64,000 nucleotides of DNA from Flavobacteriaceae bacterium (GTDB lineage Bacteria > Bacteroidota > Bacteroidia > Flavobacteriales > Flavobacteriaceae), in assembly GCA_947451475.1 (NCBI GenBank), contig CANFZC010000002.1, forward strand, positions 27,508 through 91,507. Direction: 5' to 3'. The notes beneath the pieces are model-generated. The model saw only the letters and a list, made by a program, of their open reading frames with translations, did no database searches and had not been told where the DNA came from. The position numbers and the translations under genes are program-made. Every line of letters starts with the position of its first letter. Position 1 is the stretch's first letter. Below are positions 46,587 through 55,542 of this stretch, piece by piece.

Positions 46587-47888
46587 ATGAGAACTAAGTC
46601 TTTAAAAAAAAATAAAATTAATGTTATTACTCTTGGATGTTCAAAAAACACCTATGATAGTGAAGTTTTAATGGGCCAACTCAAAGCCAGTGGAAAAGAT
46701 GTAGTGCATGAACAGGAAGGAAACATTGTTGTCATAAATACTTGTGGGTTTATTGATAATGCAAAAGCAGAATCAGTTAACACTATATTAGAATATGCCG
46801 ATAAAAAAGAAAAGGGCTTAGTAGATAAAGTATTTGTAACCGGCTGCTTATCTGAACGATATCGTCCTGACTTAGAAAAAGAAATCCCTAATGTTGACCA
46901 ATATTTTGGAACAACTGAATTGCCATTATTATTAAAAGCCTTGGGTGCTGATTACAAGCATGAACTACTAGGAGAACGATTAACAACTACCCCTAAGAAC
47001 TATGCCTATTTGAAAATTGCTGAAGGATGTGATAGGCCTTGCAGTTTTTGTGCCATTCCAATTATGCGAGGTAAACATGTATCGCAAACTATAGAAAAGT
47101 TAGTAAAAGAAGCCGAAGGATTAGCTAAAAACGGAGTAAAAGAACTTATCCTTATCGCACAAGATTTGACGTACTATGGTTTAGATTTATACAAAAAAAG
47201 AAATCTAGCGGAATTACTTGAAAATCTAGTAAAAGTTGAAGGTATAGAATGGATTCGATTACATTATGCTTTCCCGACAGGATTTCCAATGGATGTCTTA
47301 GAATTGATGAAACGAGAACCTAAAATTTGTAATTATATTGACATCCCTTTACAGCATATTTCGGACAATATATTGAAATCCATGCGCAGAGGAACTACAA
47401 AAGAGAAAACTACAAAATTGCTAAAGGATTTTCGGGAAGCAGTTCCAGGAATGACGATTAGAACTACGCTAATAGTAGGTTATCCCGGGGAAACACAAGA
47501 AGATTTTGAAACAATGAGAGATTGGGTACAAGAAATGAAATTTGAGCGCTTAGGGTGCTTCACCTACTCTCATGAAGAAAACACCCATGCCTTTCAATTG
47601 GAAGATAATGTTCCTGAAGAAATAAAACAAGCACGTGCTGCTGAGATCATGGACTTACAATCGCAGATTTCATGGGATTTAAACCAAGAAAAAATAGGGC
47701 AAACATTTAAATGTATCATTGATCGCAAAGAAGGACAATATTTTATCGGAAGAACGGAATTTGATAGTCCGGATGTTGATAATGAAGTACTTATTGACGC
47801 AACACAATTCTTTGTAAAAACAGGCGAATTTGTGAACATAAAAATTATCGATGCAACAGAGTTTGACCTTTATGGCGAACCCGCATAA
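46587..47888 (+). CDS. rimO: Ribosomal protein S12 methylthiotransferase RimO
   Basis: 433 residues. The N-terminal UPF0004 domain has cysteines in VITLGCSKNTYDSE, INTCGF and TGCLSER, binding an auxiliary cluster. The radical SAM domain has AEGCDRPCSFCAIPIMRG (CX3CX2C) and the RDWV/TRAM region at the C-terminus (FVNIKIIDATEFDLYGEP). It methylthiolates Asp88 of ribosomal protein S12 using SAM. Length matches RimO (about 430-450), and the order of motifs separates it from MiaB. The stop codon lies inside the following terminator. Confidence 0.95.
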   Translation: MRTKSLKKNKINVITLGCSKNTYDSEVLMGQLKASGKDVVHEQEGNIVVINTCGFIDNAKAESVNTILEYADKKEKGLVDKVFVTGCLSERYRPDLEKEIPNVDQYFGTTELPLLLKALGADYKHELLGERLTTTPKNYAYLKIAEGCDRPCSFCAIPIMRGKHVSQTIEKLVKEAEGLAKNGVKELILIAQDLTYYGLDLYKKRNLAELLENLVKVEGIEWIRLHYAFPTGFPMDVLELMKREPKICNYIDIPLQHISDNILKSMRRGTTKEKTTKLLKDFREAVPGMTIRTTLIVGYPGETQEDFETMRDWVQEMKFERLGCFTYSHEENTHAFQLEDNVPEEIKQARAAEIMDLQSQISWDLNQEKIGQTFKCIIDRKEGQYFIGRTEFDSPDVDNEVLIDATQFFVKTGEFVNIKIIDATEFDLYGEPA

Positions 47889-47927
47889 TAAAAAAAACTC
47901 CAATAAAATTGGAGTTTTTTTTATTAT
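47885..47927. terminator. Bidirectional terminator between rimO and the barrel gene
   Basis: A perfect 20-bp stem (core AAAACTCCAAT) with an AAA loop and T/A tracts on both sides. It begins inside the rimO stop codon and ends at the stop of the convergent barrel gene. Confidence 0.85.
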
Positions 47928-48802
47928 TAAAAGTTGAGACTCATACCCACTACTACAAAATTTTTGCCAAATGTTTCCAGATTACTTTTTGCTTCATTGT
48001 GAATGTAATTAATAAAAAGAGGCATTGTAACACCTTTCCCTAAAGCAATTTCTTTGGTTGCTTTTAAGCCCATATTTACAAAAGAAACTTTATCATAATC
48101 AGCGTTGGTATAATATTCTGCTTTATTATTTAACACCACACCTATTACCGGATCGAATTCAATATCTTTAATACTACTATAGGGTAATTTATTAAAAGGC
48201 AGCAAGGAATATCCCAATTCAATATAGGTTGTGAAGTTTTGTTTTGGATTATTCCCAAAGCTATCATAACGATAATCATTCCCGGCAACTAATGTACTTA
48301 TGGTTGCATTAAAAGGATATTTATATCCTTCTGAAAAATCAAAATATAAAGTAGCATCTACTGTTTTTACACCGTTTTTCCCATAGTTGAAAAAGCTATT
48401 ATTGACACCATCTACTCTACTTACAGACGGCCAGTAATAATCCCACAGCTGAAACTGCAGATAATCGGTAATTTGGTAGGTTGCATAAAAATCCATTTCT
48501 TGATACCCTTTGTAGGCTGTTACTCCATCGGGATAAAAATAATCTCCTTTAAAATTTGTAGTAGCCCAAAACCCTAATGAGAATTTTGGTGTAACTGCAT
48601 ATTCAACGGTAGGCTGTATTGATACGTAATCACCTCCCCAACATTGTCCGCGCCATAGGTAACGGCTTACTATATCTAGTTTTATAGTAAGCTTCTTTTC
48701 TTTTTCAAAATTGGTAGTATCAAGCGAAACGTTGTTTACTTGCGAATGCAATTGTGTTGACAAGATAGCATAAAACACTAATAATACAATCTTACACTTC
48801 AT
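47927..48802 (-). CDS. Outer membrane beta-barrel protein (TorF/Gcw_chp-like)
   Basis: 291 residues. A signal peptide (MKCKIVLLVFYAILSTQLHSQ) precedes strands with alternating aromatic residues. SRYLWRGQCWGGDYVSIQPTVEYAV recalls the Gcw_chp/TorF putative porin family (which begins with a Y-x-x-R-G segment), and the C-terminus is VVVGMSLNF with terminal Phe. The function of this family is unknown. It overlaps the end of the upstream hybrid kinase gene by 11 bases, so translation is coupled; the pairing suggests that the kinase and the barrel act on the same external signal or solute. Confidence 0.7.
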   Translation of the reverse strand: MKCKIVLLVFYAILSTQLHSQVNNVSLDTTNFEKEKKLTIKLDIVSRYLWRGQCWGGDYVSIQPTVEYAVTPKFSLGFWATTNFKGDYFYPDGVTAYKGYQEMDFYATYQITDYLQFQLWDYYWPSVSRVDGVNNSFFNYGKNGVKTVDATLYFDFSEGYKYPFNATISTLVAGNDYRYDSFGNNPKQNFTTYIELGYSLLPFNKLPYSSIKDIEFDPVIGVVLNNKAEYYTNADYDKVSFVNMGLKATKEIALGKGVTMPLFINYIHNEAKSNLETFGKNFVVVGMSLNF

Positions 48803-50900
48803 CCCTATCTAATTTGTTCAAATATTTATCGATCAATTCGAATAATCGTTCTCTATTAAGTGGTTTTGTGATATAATCTATAAAACCAGCTTCCTCTATT
48901 TTAATTTTATCTTCTGAAGAAGAATAGGCTGTTTGGGCTATAATAGGCAAATTGGGTCTAATAGGTAGTATTTGTTCTAATGCTTCAAAACCATTCATTA
49001 AAGGCATTTTTATATCCATCAAGACTAGATCTATGTTAGGATTATTGAGGCAAATATCGACAGCTTCTTGACCATTAATAGCTCTTATAATGGTGTATTT
49101 TTTATGTTGCATCATTTTTTGAAACAACAAGAAATTAATGTTATCGTCTTCAGCGATCAAGATTACTTCATTTTCTGATTTTGTCTCTTCTAGGTTATTA
49201 ATTGGCTTAACGACTATATGTTCTACTTTATCATAATTCAAAGGTATCGAGAAGTAAAACACTGACCCTTCCCCTACTTTGGAGGATAAACTGATTGTAC
49301 CTCCTAACAGCTCTACATAGGCTTTTGAGATGGCTAATCCAAGTCCTAATCCACCTACTTTTATGGAGATATCACTATCAACGCGTTTGAAACGATCAAA
49401 TATGTACTTGTGATTATCTTCGTCAATACCTAAGCCAGTATCTGTAACTTTAAAGTTGATTAGACTCTTCTTTTCATCTATTTCGTAGCCAAAAGCTACC
49501 TCGCCTTTATCAGTAAATTTTATAGCATTAGTAAGCAAATTAATCAGCACTTGCTTTAACTTGATATCATCCGTAATGATGTTGAATGCAGCTGGTTTAG
49601 TTGGTTTAATTAATTTAAAATTAATTGCTTTATTTTTTATAGTGATTTTTACCGTTTCATATAGTTCGTTAATACAAGACTCTAAATTGACTACCGTTAA
49701 ATTTGGGATTAATTGATTGGAATCAATTTTAGACATTTCAATTAAATCATCTATAATAGAAACTAAATTTTTACCACTCTTTTCAATGACATTTAAGTAT
49801 TCTATTTTTTCTGACTCATTTATTTCGGTATTAATAATTAACTCCGTAAATCCATTTATTGCATTCATTGGGGTTCTTATCTCGTGTGATAAATTGGCTA
49901 AAAATGATGACTTCAAACGGTCACTTTCTTCCGCTTTGATTTTGGCGTTGATTAGTTCAATTTTTTGATTGCTATTTTCTTCGAACAAATTACCAATATA
50001 GCTGAATTCTCCTGTAGTTTTTTTCAGTTCTTTTATGGCTTTTCTATTGCCGCTTTCAAGTGCTCTTCGCACTAAATCTAATGGATAATACACTAACCTT
50101 CGGGTATAAATAAGGCTTATTAATAAGTTAAGAAAGAAAGCAATAATTATGACATACAACAAATTGGTTGTGTTTTCGAAATACACTACAAAATTTCTTT
50201 TAAACACTAATTCACCAACAAGTTGGTTGTGAACATCTCGCAAGAGTATGGAGGAATATATTTTATCATTGTTTATGGGTAATGCCATTTCAGCATCCAT
50301 AAATTTAATCTTAGACTCGGTTAGTCTTTCTAAGTTATCTATGAACTTGCGATCCATTAGTCGCACTACAAAAAAGTACCCTGAAGCCTTAGTTTTATTT
50401 TTCAAAGGATCGTTTGAAGGGTGAATAGCTGCTCCTGTAACTTCTACGATTCCTTCTGGAATCTTCATGTAGAATTTATTAATACCCTCACTATCTAACA
50501 ATTTCATCTCATTTTTTGGAATGAAATCGGTTGATTGTATTTTAGGCGTTGGTGTTTTTATTATAAAATTGCCACTAGCGTCGTACACCCCTAAATAATC
50601 AGCTTCATAAATATGTAATTCATTACTAATTGTTTCTTCATACCATTTTGTATTTTTAGTATTTACAAATGACACGAATTCATCCCAATTCGTATCATTA
50701 TTAATAGCCACTAAAATAGGTTTAGCATTAACTTCTAGTAATTTTGAAACTTCATTATCAAACTGTTCAACTGAATTAGCATACACTTGTTTTTCTGCTT
50801 TTTTGGTATAATAAAACAGCGCAAAGTAGAGTATTATGAAGAAAATACTCGAAGAAACAATAAGCCAAAGTATTTTAGGAAAAGTCTTTTTTAATGTCAT
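48792..50900 (-). CDS. CHASE4-like hybrid histidine kinase with C-terminal receiver
   Basis: 702 residues. TM 1 at ~8-30 and TM 2 at ~240-262 enclose a periplasmic sensor whose AINNDTNWDEFVSFV ... WYEETISNELHIYEADYLGVYDASGNFI fits CHASE4. HisKA holds the His in ANLSHEIRTPMNAINGF (~340). The HATPase shows NLLTNAIKFTDKG, DTGLGID and GGLGLGLAISK. The receiver at ~580-700 has ILIAEDDNIN and LVLMDIKMPLMNG. There is no DNA-binding domain. Its last codons overlap the barrel gene at 47927-48802. Confidence 0.9.
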   Translation of the reverse strand: MTLKKTFPKILWLIVSSSIFFIILYFALFYYTKKAEKQVYANSVEQFDNEVSKLLEVNAKPILVAINNDTNWDEFVSFVNTKNTKWYEETISNELHIYEADYLGVYDASGNFIIKTPTPKIQSTDFIPKNEMKLLDSEGINKFYMKIPEGIVEVTGAAIHPSNDPLKNKTKASGYFFVVRLMDRKFIDNLERLTESKIKFMDAEMALPINNDKIYSSILLRDVHNQLVGELVFKRNFVVYFENTTNLLYVIIIAFFLNLLISLIYTRRLVYYPLDLVRRALESGNRKAIKELKKTTGEFSYIGNLFEENSNQKIELINAKIKAEESDRLKSSFLANLSHEIRTPMNAINGFTELIINTEINESEKIEYLNVIEKSGKNLVSIIDDLIEMSKIDSNQLIPNLTVVNLESCINELYETVKITIKNKAINFKLIKPTKPAAFNIITDDIKLKQVLINLLTNAIKFTDKGEVAFGYEIDEKKSLINFKVTDTGLGIDEDNHKYIFDRFKRVDSDISIKVGGLGLGLAISKAYVELLGGTISLSSKVGEGSVFYFSIPLNYDKVEHIVVKPINNLEETKSENEVILIAEDDNINFLLFQKMMQHKKYTIIRAINGQEAVDICLNNPNIDLVLMDIKMPLMNGFEALEQILPIRPNLPIIAQTAYSSSEDKIKIEEAGFIDYITKPLNRERLFELIDKYLNKLDRDEV

Positions 50901-51020
50901 CTAGAATGATATATTAACTAATAAAATTATAAATTTTATACTAATATATAGAATATTAAGTTAAAATAAAAAAAGTACCTCCAAGCGGTAAATTATATAT
51001 GAAATACAAGTAAAAAAAAT

Positions 51021-51028
51021 TAAATTTG
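51021..51028 (+). promoter_or_regulatory. -7 element of the TPR-apbE operon
   Basis: TAAATTTG matches TAnnTTTG, 26 bases before ATG 51054. The track start at 51030 would lie at or before the transcription start, which supports the internal ATG. No clear TTG -33 box. Confidence 0.5.
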
Positions 51029-51053
51029 TTTGAATTTATCATATAGCACTCCC

Positions 51054-51854
51054 ATGAAAAAAGTTGCCCTTTTGACTTTATATTTTATTTTAGTTACCAG
51101 CGTAAGTGCTCAAAAAACTAAAAAAGACTACTTAGAATTAGCGAAAGAAGCTGGATATCATGAAGATTGGAACAAAGCCAAAACTTATTATACTAAAATC
51201 ATTGCGCTAAATCCTGAAGATTCTACAGCCTACTTTGAAAGGGCTATTTGTAAAGAAGGGCTTCATGATTATAAAGGAGCTATCGAAGATTATACTATTC
51301 AAGGAAAAATAAATCCTTCTGAACCTGATAATTTTTTCTTAAGAGGTAGAGACCGTCAACGAATCAAAGATTATAAAAATGCAATCTCTGATTATAATAA
51401 AACCATTGAAATGGAACCAGACAATCCGGATGCTTATCGATTTAGAGGGCAGATAAAGGACATCATGGGGCAAAAAAATGACGCCTTGAAAGACTATGAC
51501 AAAGCATTAGAATTAAAGCCCTATTCTGATGCATATTTCGATAGAGCGCTTTTAAACTATAATTTAAAAGCCTTAAATCCAGCTTTAAACGACCTGAATA
51601 AGGCAATAGAAATAGATTCTTTATTTGACGCTGCCTTTATGTATAGAGGATTGATTAAAATGACACAAAAAAAATACACAGAGTCTTTAAAAGATCTTAA
51701 TGCAGCGCTTAAAATAAGTCCAAAAAACAAGCTTTATTATTTGAAGAGAGGCCAACTTAAATTAGCCATGGGTCAAAAAGACGAAGCTTGTAAGGATTTC
51801 AATTTATATCAGAAATATGGTGGCTCTTTACCTAAAAAATATACATGTAAATAA
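51054..51854 (+). CDS. Secreted tetratricopeptide-repeat protein
   Basis: 266 residues from ATG 51054. A signal peptide (MKKVALLTLYFILVTSVSAQ) precedes about six TPR units from residue ~25 on, for example YTKIIALNPEDSTAYFERAIC and YNKTIEMEPDNPDAYRFRG, ending in EACKDFNLYQKYGGSLPKKYTC. It should be a periplasmic scaffold for protein-protein contacts. It precedes apbE by 8 bases, so they are cotranscribed. Many bacterial TPR proteins are assembly factors; a role in assembling the redox proteins coded nearby is inferred only from position. Confidence 0.85.
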   Translation: MKKVALLTLYFILVTSVSAQKTKKDYLELAKEAGYHEDWNKAKTYYTKIIALNPEDSTAYFERAICKEGLHDYKGAIEDYTIQGKINPSEPDNFFLRGRDRQRIKDYKNAISDYNKTIEMEPDNPDAYRFRGQIKDIMGQKNDALKDYDKALELKPYSDAYFDRALLNYNLKALNPALNDLNKAIEIDSLFDAAFMYRGLIKMTQKKYTESLKDLNAALKISPKNKLYYLKRGQLKLAMGQKDEACKDFNLYQKYGGSLPKKYTCK

Positions 51855-51862
51855 ATTCGGAT

Positions 51863-52864
51863 ATGAATAAATACCTTTTAGTACCGCTACTTTATTTAGT
51901 TTATTCCAACGTTTGTTATTCTCAACTTGAGTCGGCATCAATAGAGGGAGCCACTCAAGGGACAACTTATCATATTACTTATTTGGATACCAAACACCGG
52001 AATTTACAACCTGAGATTGAAAAAATATTAGTTGATTTTGATTTTTCTGTATCTACTTACAATCCATTTTCAATAATAACAAGAGTTAATCGAAATGATA
52101 ACGATGTAAAGGTAGACCACTATTTTAAAACTTGTTTTAAAAAAGCCAAAGAGGTGTGGAAAAACACGAATGGAGCCTTTGACCCCACCGTGTTACCGCT
52201 AACCAATGCGTGGGGATTTGGTCCTGGAAAGAAAGAGAAAATTGAAAAAGAAAAAATAGATAGTATTTTACAGTTTGTAGGCTTTAATTTAATTGAATTA
52301 AAAGGCGCTAGAATTATCAAAAAGGATCCTCGTGTTGCACTTGATTTTAATGCGTTTGCTCAGGGATATTCTGTGGATGTCGTTGCTGCTTTTTTAAACA
52401 AAAAAAATATAAAATCCTATATTGTTGAAATTGGTGGGGAGGTTTATGCTAAGGGAACAAATTTTGGCAAACCCTGGGAAATTGGATTAGAACAACCAAA
52501 AGACAACAAAGAGAGCATTAACCCCATTCTTGCCAAAGTAATTTTAAAAAATAGCGCTGTATCAACCTCCGGGAACAACCGTAGGTATTTTATAGAGGAT
52601 GGTGTAAAATATGCCCACCATTTAGACCCAAAAACCGGTTATCCTGCCAAAAACACATTGCTTACAGCATCTCTATTTGCCAAAGACTGCATTACTACAG
52701 ATGCTTATGCGACAGGAGTTTTAGTAATGGGACTAGAAAAAGCTAAAGTATTTCTAAGTGTTCATCCCGAAATCAAAGCTTTTTTAATTTACAGCGATGC
52801 CTCGGGCAACTATATGTTTTATAAATCTCCTGGTTTAGAATCTATAGTAACTGAACTGAAATAA
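51863..52864 (+). CDS. apbE: FAD:protein FMN transferase (ApbE)
   Basis: 333 residues with an N-terminal signal (MNKYLLVPLLYLVYSNVCYSQ). ApbE landmarks are IEGATQGTTYHITY at the start, the FAD-binding DFNAFAQGYSVDVV, IVEIGGEVYAKG, the STSGNNRRYF motif, HHLDPKTGYPA and DCITTDAYATGVLVMGLE with the catalytic Asp/Thr region. Flavin transferases attach FMN through a phosphoester bond to Ser/Thr of extracytoplasmic redox proteins such as NqrC and RnfG. No such classic target is in the window; the DUF2271-like protein 59 bases away is the candidate. Cotranscribed with the TPR gene. Confidence 0.92.
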   Translation: MNKYLLVPLLYLVYSNVCYSQLESASIEGATQGTTYHITYLDTKHRNLQPEIEKILVDFDFSVSTYNPFSIITRVNRNDNDVKVDHYFKTCFKKAKEVWKNTNGAFDPTVLPLTNAWGFGPGKKEKIEKEKIDSILQFVGFNLIELKGARIIKKDPRVALDFNAFAQGYSVDVVAAFLNKKNIKSYIVEIGGEVYAKGTNFGKPWEIGLEQPKDNKESINPILAKVILKNSAVSTSGNNRRYFIEDGVKYAHHLDPKTGYPAKNTLLTASLFAKDCITTDAYATGVLVMGLEKAKVFLSVHPEIKAFLIYSDASGNYMFYKSPGLESIVTELK

Positions 52865-52867
52865 AAA

Positions 52868-52893
52868 AAACAGCATCCAAAAGGATGCTGTTT
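52868..52893. terminator. Shared bidirectional terminator between apbE and the DUF2271-like operon
   Basis: An 11-bp stem AAACAGCATCC / GGATGCTGTTT with an AAAA loop, flanked by an A-run on the left. It ends both converging operons. Confidence 0.75.
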
Positions 52894-52922
52894 ATGTACT
52901 ATATAAGATGTACTAATTTCTT

Positions 52923-53720
52923 TTATTTATCCAATAAAACTTTATAGGTAGAAGTTCCATTATCATTGGTTACATTAATGATATATTCACCATTGGCATA
53001 ACTTGAAAGGTCAATTCTTTTCGATGACTTAGCATTCTCATCAGAAGAGATGTTTTCGTTATAAATAGTAGCACCTAAAAGATTCACTACTTTAACGTTT
53101 TTAACTTCATTTTTAAAGTTAAGATTAAACACTCCGTTGGATGGATTTGGATATACTACTACTTCAGGATTTAAGTTAAAATCAGCAATTGCTAAAGGTA
53201 CTGGAGTCCATGAGTATGACATTCCTGTAAAATTAGTATCTGCAGTTACTGGAGTTGAAGCTATTGCCGTTGGGCCTTTTGCGAAGGTAATATATTTAGT
53301 TGCTGTACCTGCTGTTCCATGATCCCATGTCTCTTGCACTGCTACTCTAAAATTTCCATCGGCTACAAGCACTCCAGAAACATTTTTACCATCCCAAGTT
53401 ACGGTAGTTGCTGCCATACTTGACAATGTTGATGTAGTTGTAATTCCTGTAACATTACCTGCCGCAGCGGTATTCCACGTAGGAAGGTGATTACTTTGAG
53501 TGTTTTTTCCTCTTACTAATAAAGATTTTACAAAGGTCCAAGTTGTACCTGTAGCGTTATATTCGATCCAAATTGCTAAACATCTTTTGGTTCCAGAATA
53601 TGTGGTCGAGTGTGTAGTTTGATTAACTGTAAAAGAAAAGGTTCCCGCCGTTTGACCTTTCACTGACATAGAAAGACATAGTAAAAAGGTTAATCCAAGT
53701 AATTTGTAATTTGTTTTCAT
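52923..53720 (-). CDS. T9SS-sorted DUF2271-like secreted protein
   Basis: About 265 residues (second ATG of an ATGATG start). Signal MKTNYKLLGLTFLLCLSMSVKGQ. Residues ~25-160 follow DUF2271: RCLAIWIEYNATGTTWTFVKSLLVRG, HLPTW, then VTGITTTSTLSSMAATTVTWDGKNVSGVLVADGNFRVAVQETWDHG. In DUF2271 the W-D-G after an S/T-G-A-T turn is typical; here the turn reads TGIT (residues ~92-95), one change from the flavinylation-type S/T-G-A-T. Residues ~190-266 are a type A T9SS sorting domain (VYPNPSNGVFNLNF ... YKVLLDK). It is thus delivered to the surface. DUF2271 assignment is by eye. Last gene of the five-gene operon. Confidence 0.75.
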   Translation of the reverse strand: MKTNYKLLGLTFLLCLSMSVKGQTAGTFSFTVNQTTHSTTYSGTKRCLAIWIEYNATGTTWTFVKSLLVRGKNTQSNHLPTWNTAAAGNVTGITTTSTLSSMAATTVTWDGKNVSGVLVADGNFRVAVQETWDHGTAGTATKYITFAKGPTAIASTPVTADTNFTGMSYSWTPVPLAIADFNLNPEVVVYPNPSNGVFNLNFKNEVKNVKVVNLLGATIYNENISSDENAKSSKRIDLSSYANGEYIINVTNDNGTSTYKVLLDK

Positions 53721-53738
53721 CAATTGTGGTATTTATAT

Positions 53739-54272
53739 TTATTTATTTTCTAATGCTAATTTAAAGTTGATTTTTGAAGTTTCTGCTAGTGTTTTTTTAG
53801 CAAGTGCTGGAACATCGATTTTATAGTCGGACAATTTGATAGTAAAGCTTCCAGCGATGGTTACTTTAGCTCCATCGTTGCCTACGGTTACTTTTGTTTT
53901 AACTTTATTGGTAACCCCGTGAATGGTTAAATCACCTTCGGCATCATAGCTGCCCGCTTTTCCTTCATAACCTAACACTTTTCCGTCAAAACTTGTTTTA
54001 GGAAACTTATCACTTTCCATGTAATTTTCATTGAAGTGTTCCTCCATTAAGGGAGACTTGAACTTGAATGATTTTACCATACCTTGAACTACTAGTTTTC
54101 CTGTGGTTTTATCAAAAATACTAGAAACGGTTTTGTTGTTTCCAATAACTTCATCTAAAGCTCCAGGTACTGTAGCGTCAAACTTAATCTCTCCCTCACG
54201 CGTTAACATTTTTTGAGAAAAAGTAACACCTCCTATTAAAAGTGCTATAACTAAAATTGCGATTTTTTTCAT
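53739..54272 (-). CDS. YceI-family periplasmic protein
   Basis: 177 residues. Signal peptide MKKIAILVIALLIGGVTFSQ. The mature part is the YceI lipocalin-like barrel: IKFDATVPGALDEVIGNN, VVQGMVKSFKFKSPLMEEHFNENYMESDKFPKTSF, GDLTIHGVTNKVKTKVTV and AGSFTIKLSDYKIDVP. YceI proteins bind polyisoprenoid or quinone-like lipids; the family occurs with cytochromes in several bacteria. It is the fourth gene of the minus-strand operon, 36 bases after the cytochrome-like gene. Confidence 0.93.
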   Translation of the reverse strand: MKKIAILVIALLIGGVTFSQKMLTREGEIKFDATVPGALDEVIGNNKTVSSIFDKTTGKLVVQGMVKSFKFKSPLMEEHFNENYMESDKFPKTSFDGKVLGYEGKAGSYDAEGDLTIHGVTNKVKTKVTVGNDGAKVTIAGSFTIKLSDYKIDVPALAKKTLAETSKINFKLALENK

Positions 54273-54308
54273 ACTATCTATTTTATTGTGGTATTTGGTT
54301 ACTATTGC

Positions 54309-54659
54309 TTACGGTTGGAATCCAGTATTTTTCCATTGTAAAATCAATTTTATTTTTGCTTTTGAAAGTGGAGCACCACCTTTGGGCATTGTTTTGGTAG
54401 TATCTATGTCTCTGATTGTACTTCCAAATTCCACGCTTTCTCTGATGGTGTTATAATCATAATATTCATTATAACCTCCTTGTGATGTATTCCCTTGGAA
54501 ATGACAAGTAGTACATTGACTATCAAACAATGGTTTAATATTTTTTTCAAAAGAAGGGTTTTCAACATATCCTCCAATTTCGTCATAGGTATGAGAATCA
54601 CACGAACTCCCTAGTACACTTATGAATACTACCGCTACTATTACTTTAAACTTTTTCAT
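54309..54659 (-). CDS. Mono-haem cytochrome c-like lipoprotein
   Basis: 116 residues. Signal MKKFKVIVAVVFISVLGSSC with a probable lipobox Cys at 20. One CXXCH haem site, SQCTTCHFQG, is followed ~50 residues later by TMPKGGAPLSKAKIKLILQW, whose Met-Pro is the usual distal axial ligand, so it is a small class I-like c-type cytochrome (the planctomycete-type cytochrome c shape). It would carry electrons at the periplasmic face of a membrane. Start and stop are tight to the neighbours (2-base gap to the barrel gene). Confidence 0.85.
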   Translation of the reverse strand: MKKFKVIVAVVFISVLGSSCDSHTYDEIGGYVENPSFEKNIKPLFDSQCTTCHFQGNTSQGGYNEYYDYNTIRESVEFGSTIRDIDTTKTMPKGGAPLSKAKIKLILQWKNTGFQP

Positions 54660-54661
54660 AA

Positions 54662-55528
54662 TTAAAATACTCTATACATGTTAAACCCAAAAAATATCCC
54701 TCTTTGTCCTTGGTCCCAAGTTCCTAAACCATTGGTAAAATAAGCAACGTCATTCATAGCTTGGCTATTAGAGAACAGCAATTGGAAGATATGACCTCCT
54801 GTGTCAATATCCATACCAATCGACAACGGATTGTGATATGGACTGTCTTTCATAGTGCTTAGACGGGCCGCATAATCCATATTAACACTAATTCTTTTAG
54901 ATACTTTTAGTCTACCACCAGCTGCTAGTAAGAATTGATCTTTCTTTTCTTCTGTTGGTTCGTATAAATTTTTGTGCACAAATATTGGGTCAATTTCTAA
55001 TGAAAACGACTCACTAACCTTCGTTGAAATCAATAACTGAGAAGTAAAAGCTAAACGATCTGAAAACTTTAATGCTGGATCTATTTCCTTTTTCAATGCA
55101 CTGTTGGCATCTACTGTATTGTATACTGCAATAGTGAATGGAAAACCATTTTCCATTTGATTTGCAATACGAAGTTTGGAAGCTAGCTCATAGGTCTTAT
55201 TATAGGTATGTCTGGACATTCCAAGAGACCACCAATTTGTTACTCCGTAGATACCACCAATTTTTGTGTAAGCCGCGTCTAAACCAAAGAAGTTTTCTAG
55301 ACCATTGGTACAATCTCCGAAACGGTGAGAGACTAAGAAATACCAATCATTTTTGGCTGGTAATTTAGTGGATTGAATATTACATATTTGTAATCCTTTA
55401 AATGCAGCGGAAGCCGCTACTTTTTCTTTTGGCGCTGAGTCGAGTTCTTTCATCAGATCGTCTTGTGCACTTGCTACATTGAAAGCAAATAACAAAAGTG
55501 CTGAACTCGCAATTTTAATTAATTTCAT
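54662..55528 (-). CDS. DUF5777-like outer membrane beta-barrel protein
   Basis: 288 residues. Signal MKLIKIASSALLLFAFNVASAQ. DUF5777 landmarks, as I recall the family, are AFKGLQICNIQSTKLPAKNDWYFLVSHRFGDCTNGLENFFGLDAAYTKIGGIYGVTNWWSLGMSRHTYNKTYELASK. The protein continues in alternating strands and ends in GIFFGFNMYRVF with a terminal Phe, as outer membrane barrels do. The family has no assigned function. In this operon it precedes the cytochrome-like gene by 2 bases, so it may be the conduit for, or outer-membrane partner of, that redox chain (inference). Confidence 0.8.
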   Translation of the reverse strand: MKLIKIASSALLLFAFNVASAQDDLMKELDSAPKEKVAASAAFKGLQICNIQSTKLPAKNDWYFLVSHRFGDCTNGLENFFGLDAAYTKIGGIYGVTNWWSLGMSRHTYNKTYELASKLRIANQMENGFPFTIAVYNTVDANSALKKEIDPALKFSDRLAFTSQLLISTKVSESFSLEIDPIFVHKNLYEPTEEKKDQFLLAAGGRLKVSKRISVNMDYAARLSTMKDSPYHNPLSIGMDIDTGGHIFQLLFSNSQAMNDVAYFTNGLGTWDQGQRGIFFGFNMYRVF

Positions 55529-55542
55529 TTTGACTTTTTTTA

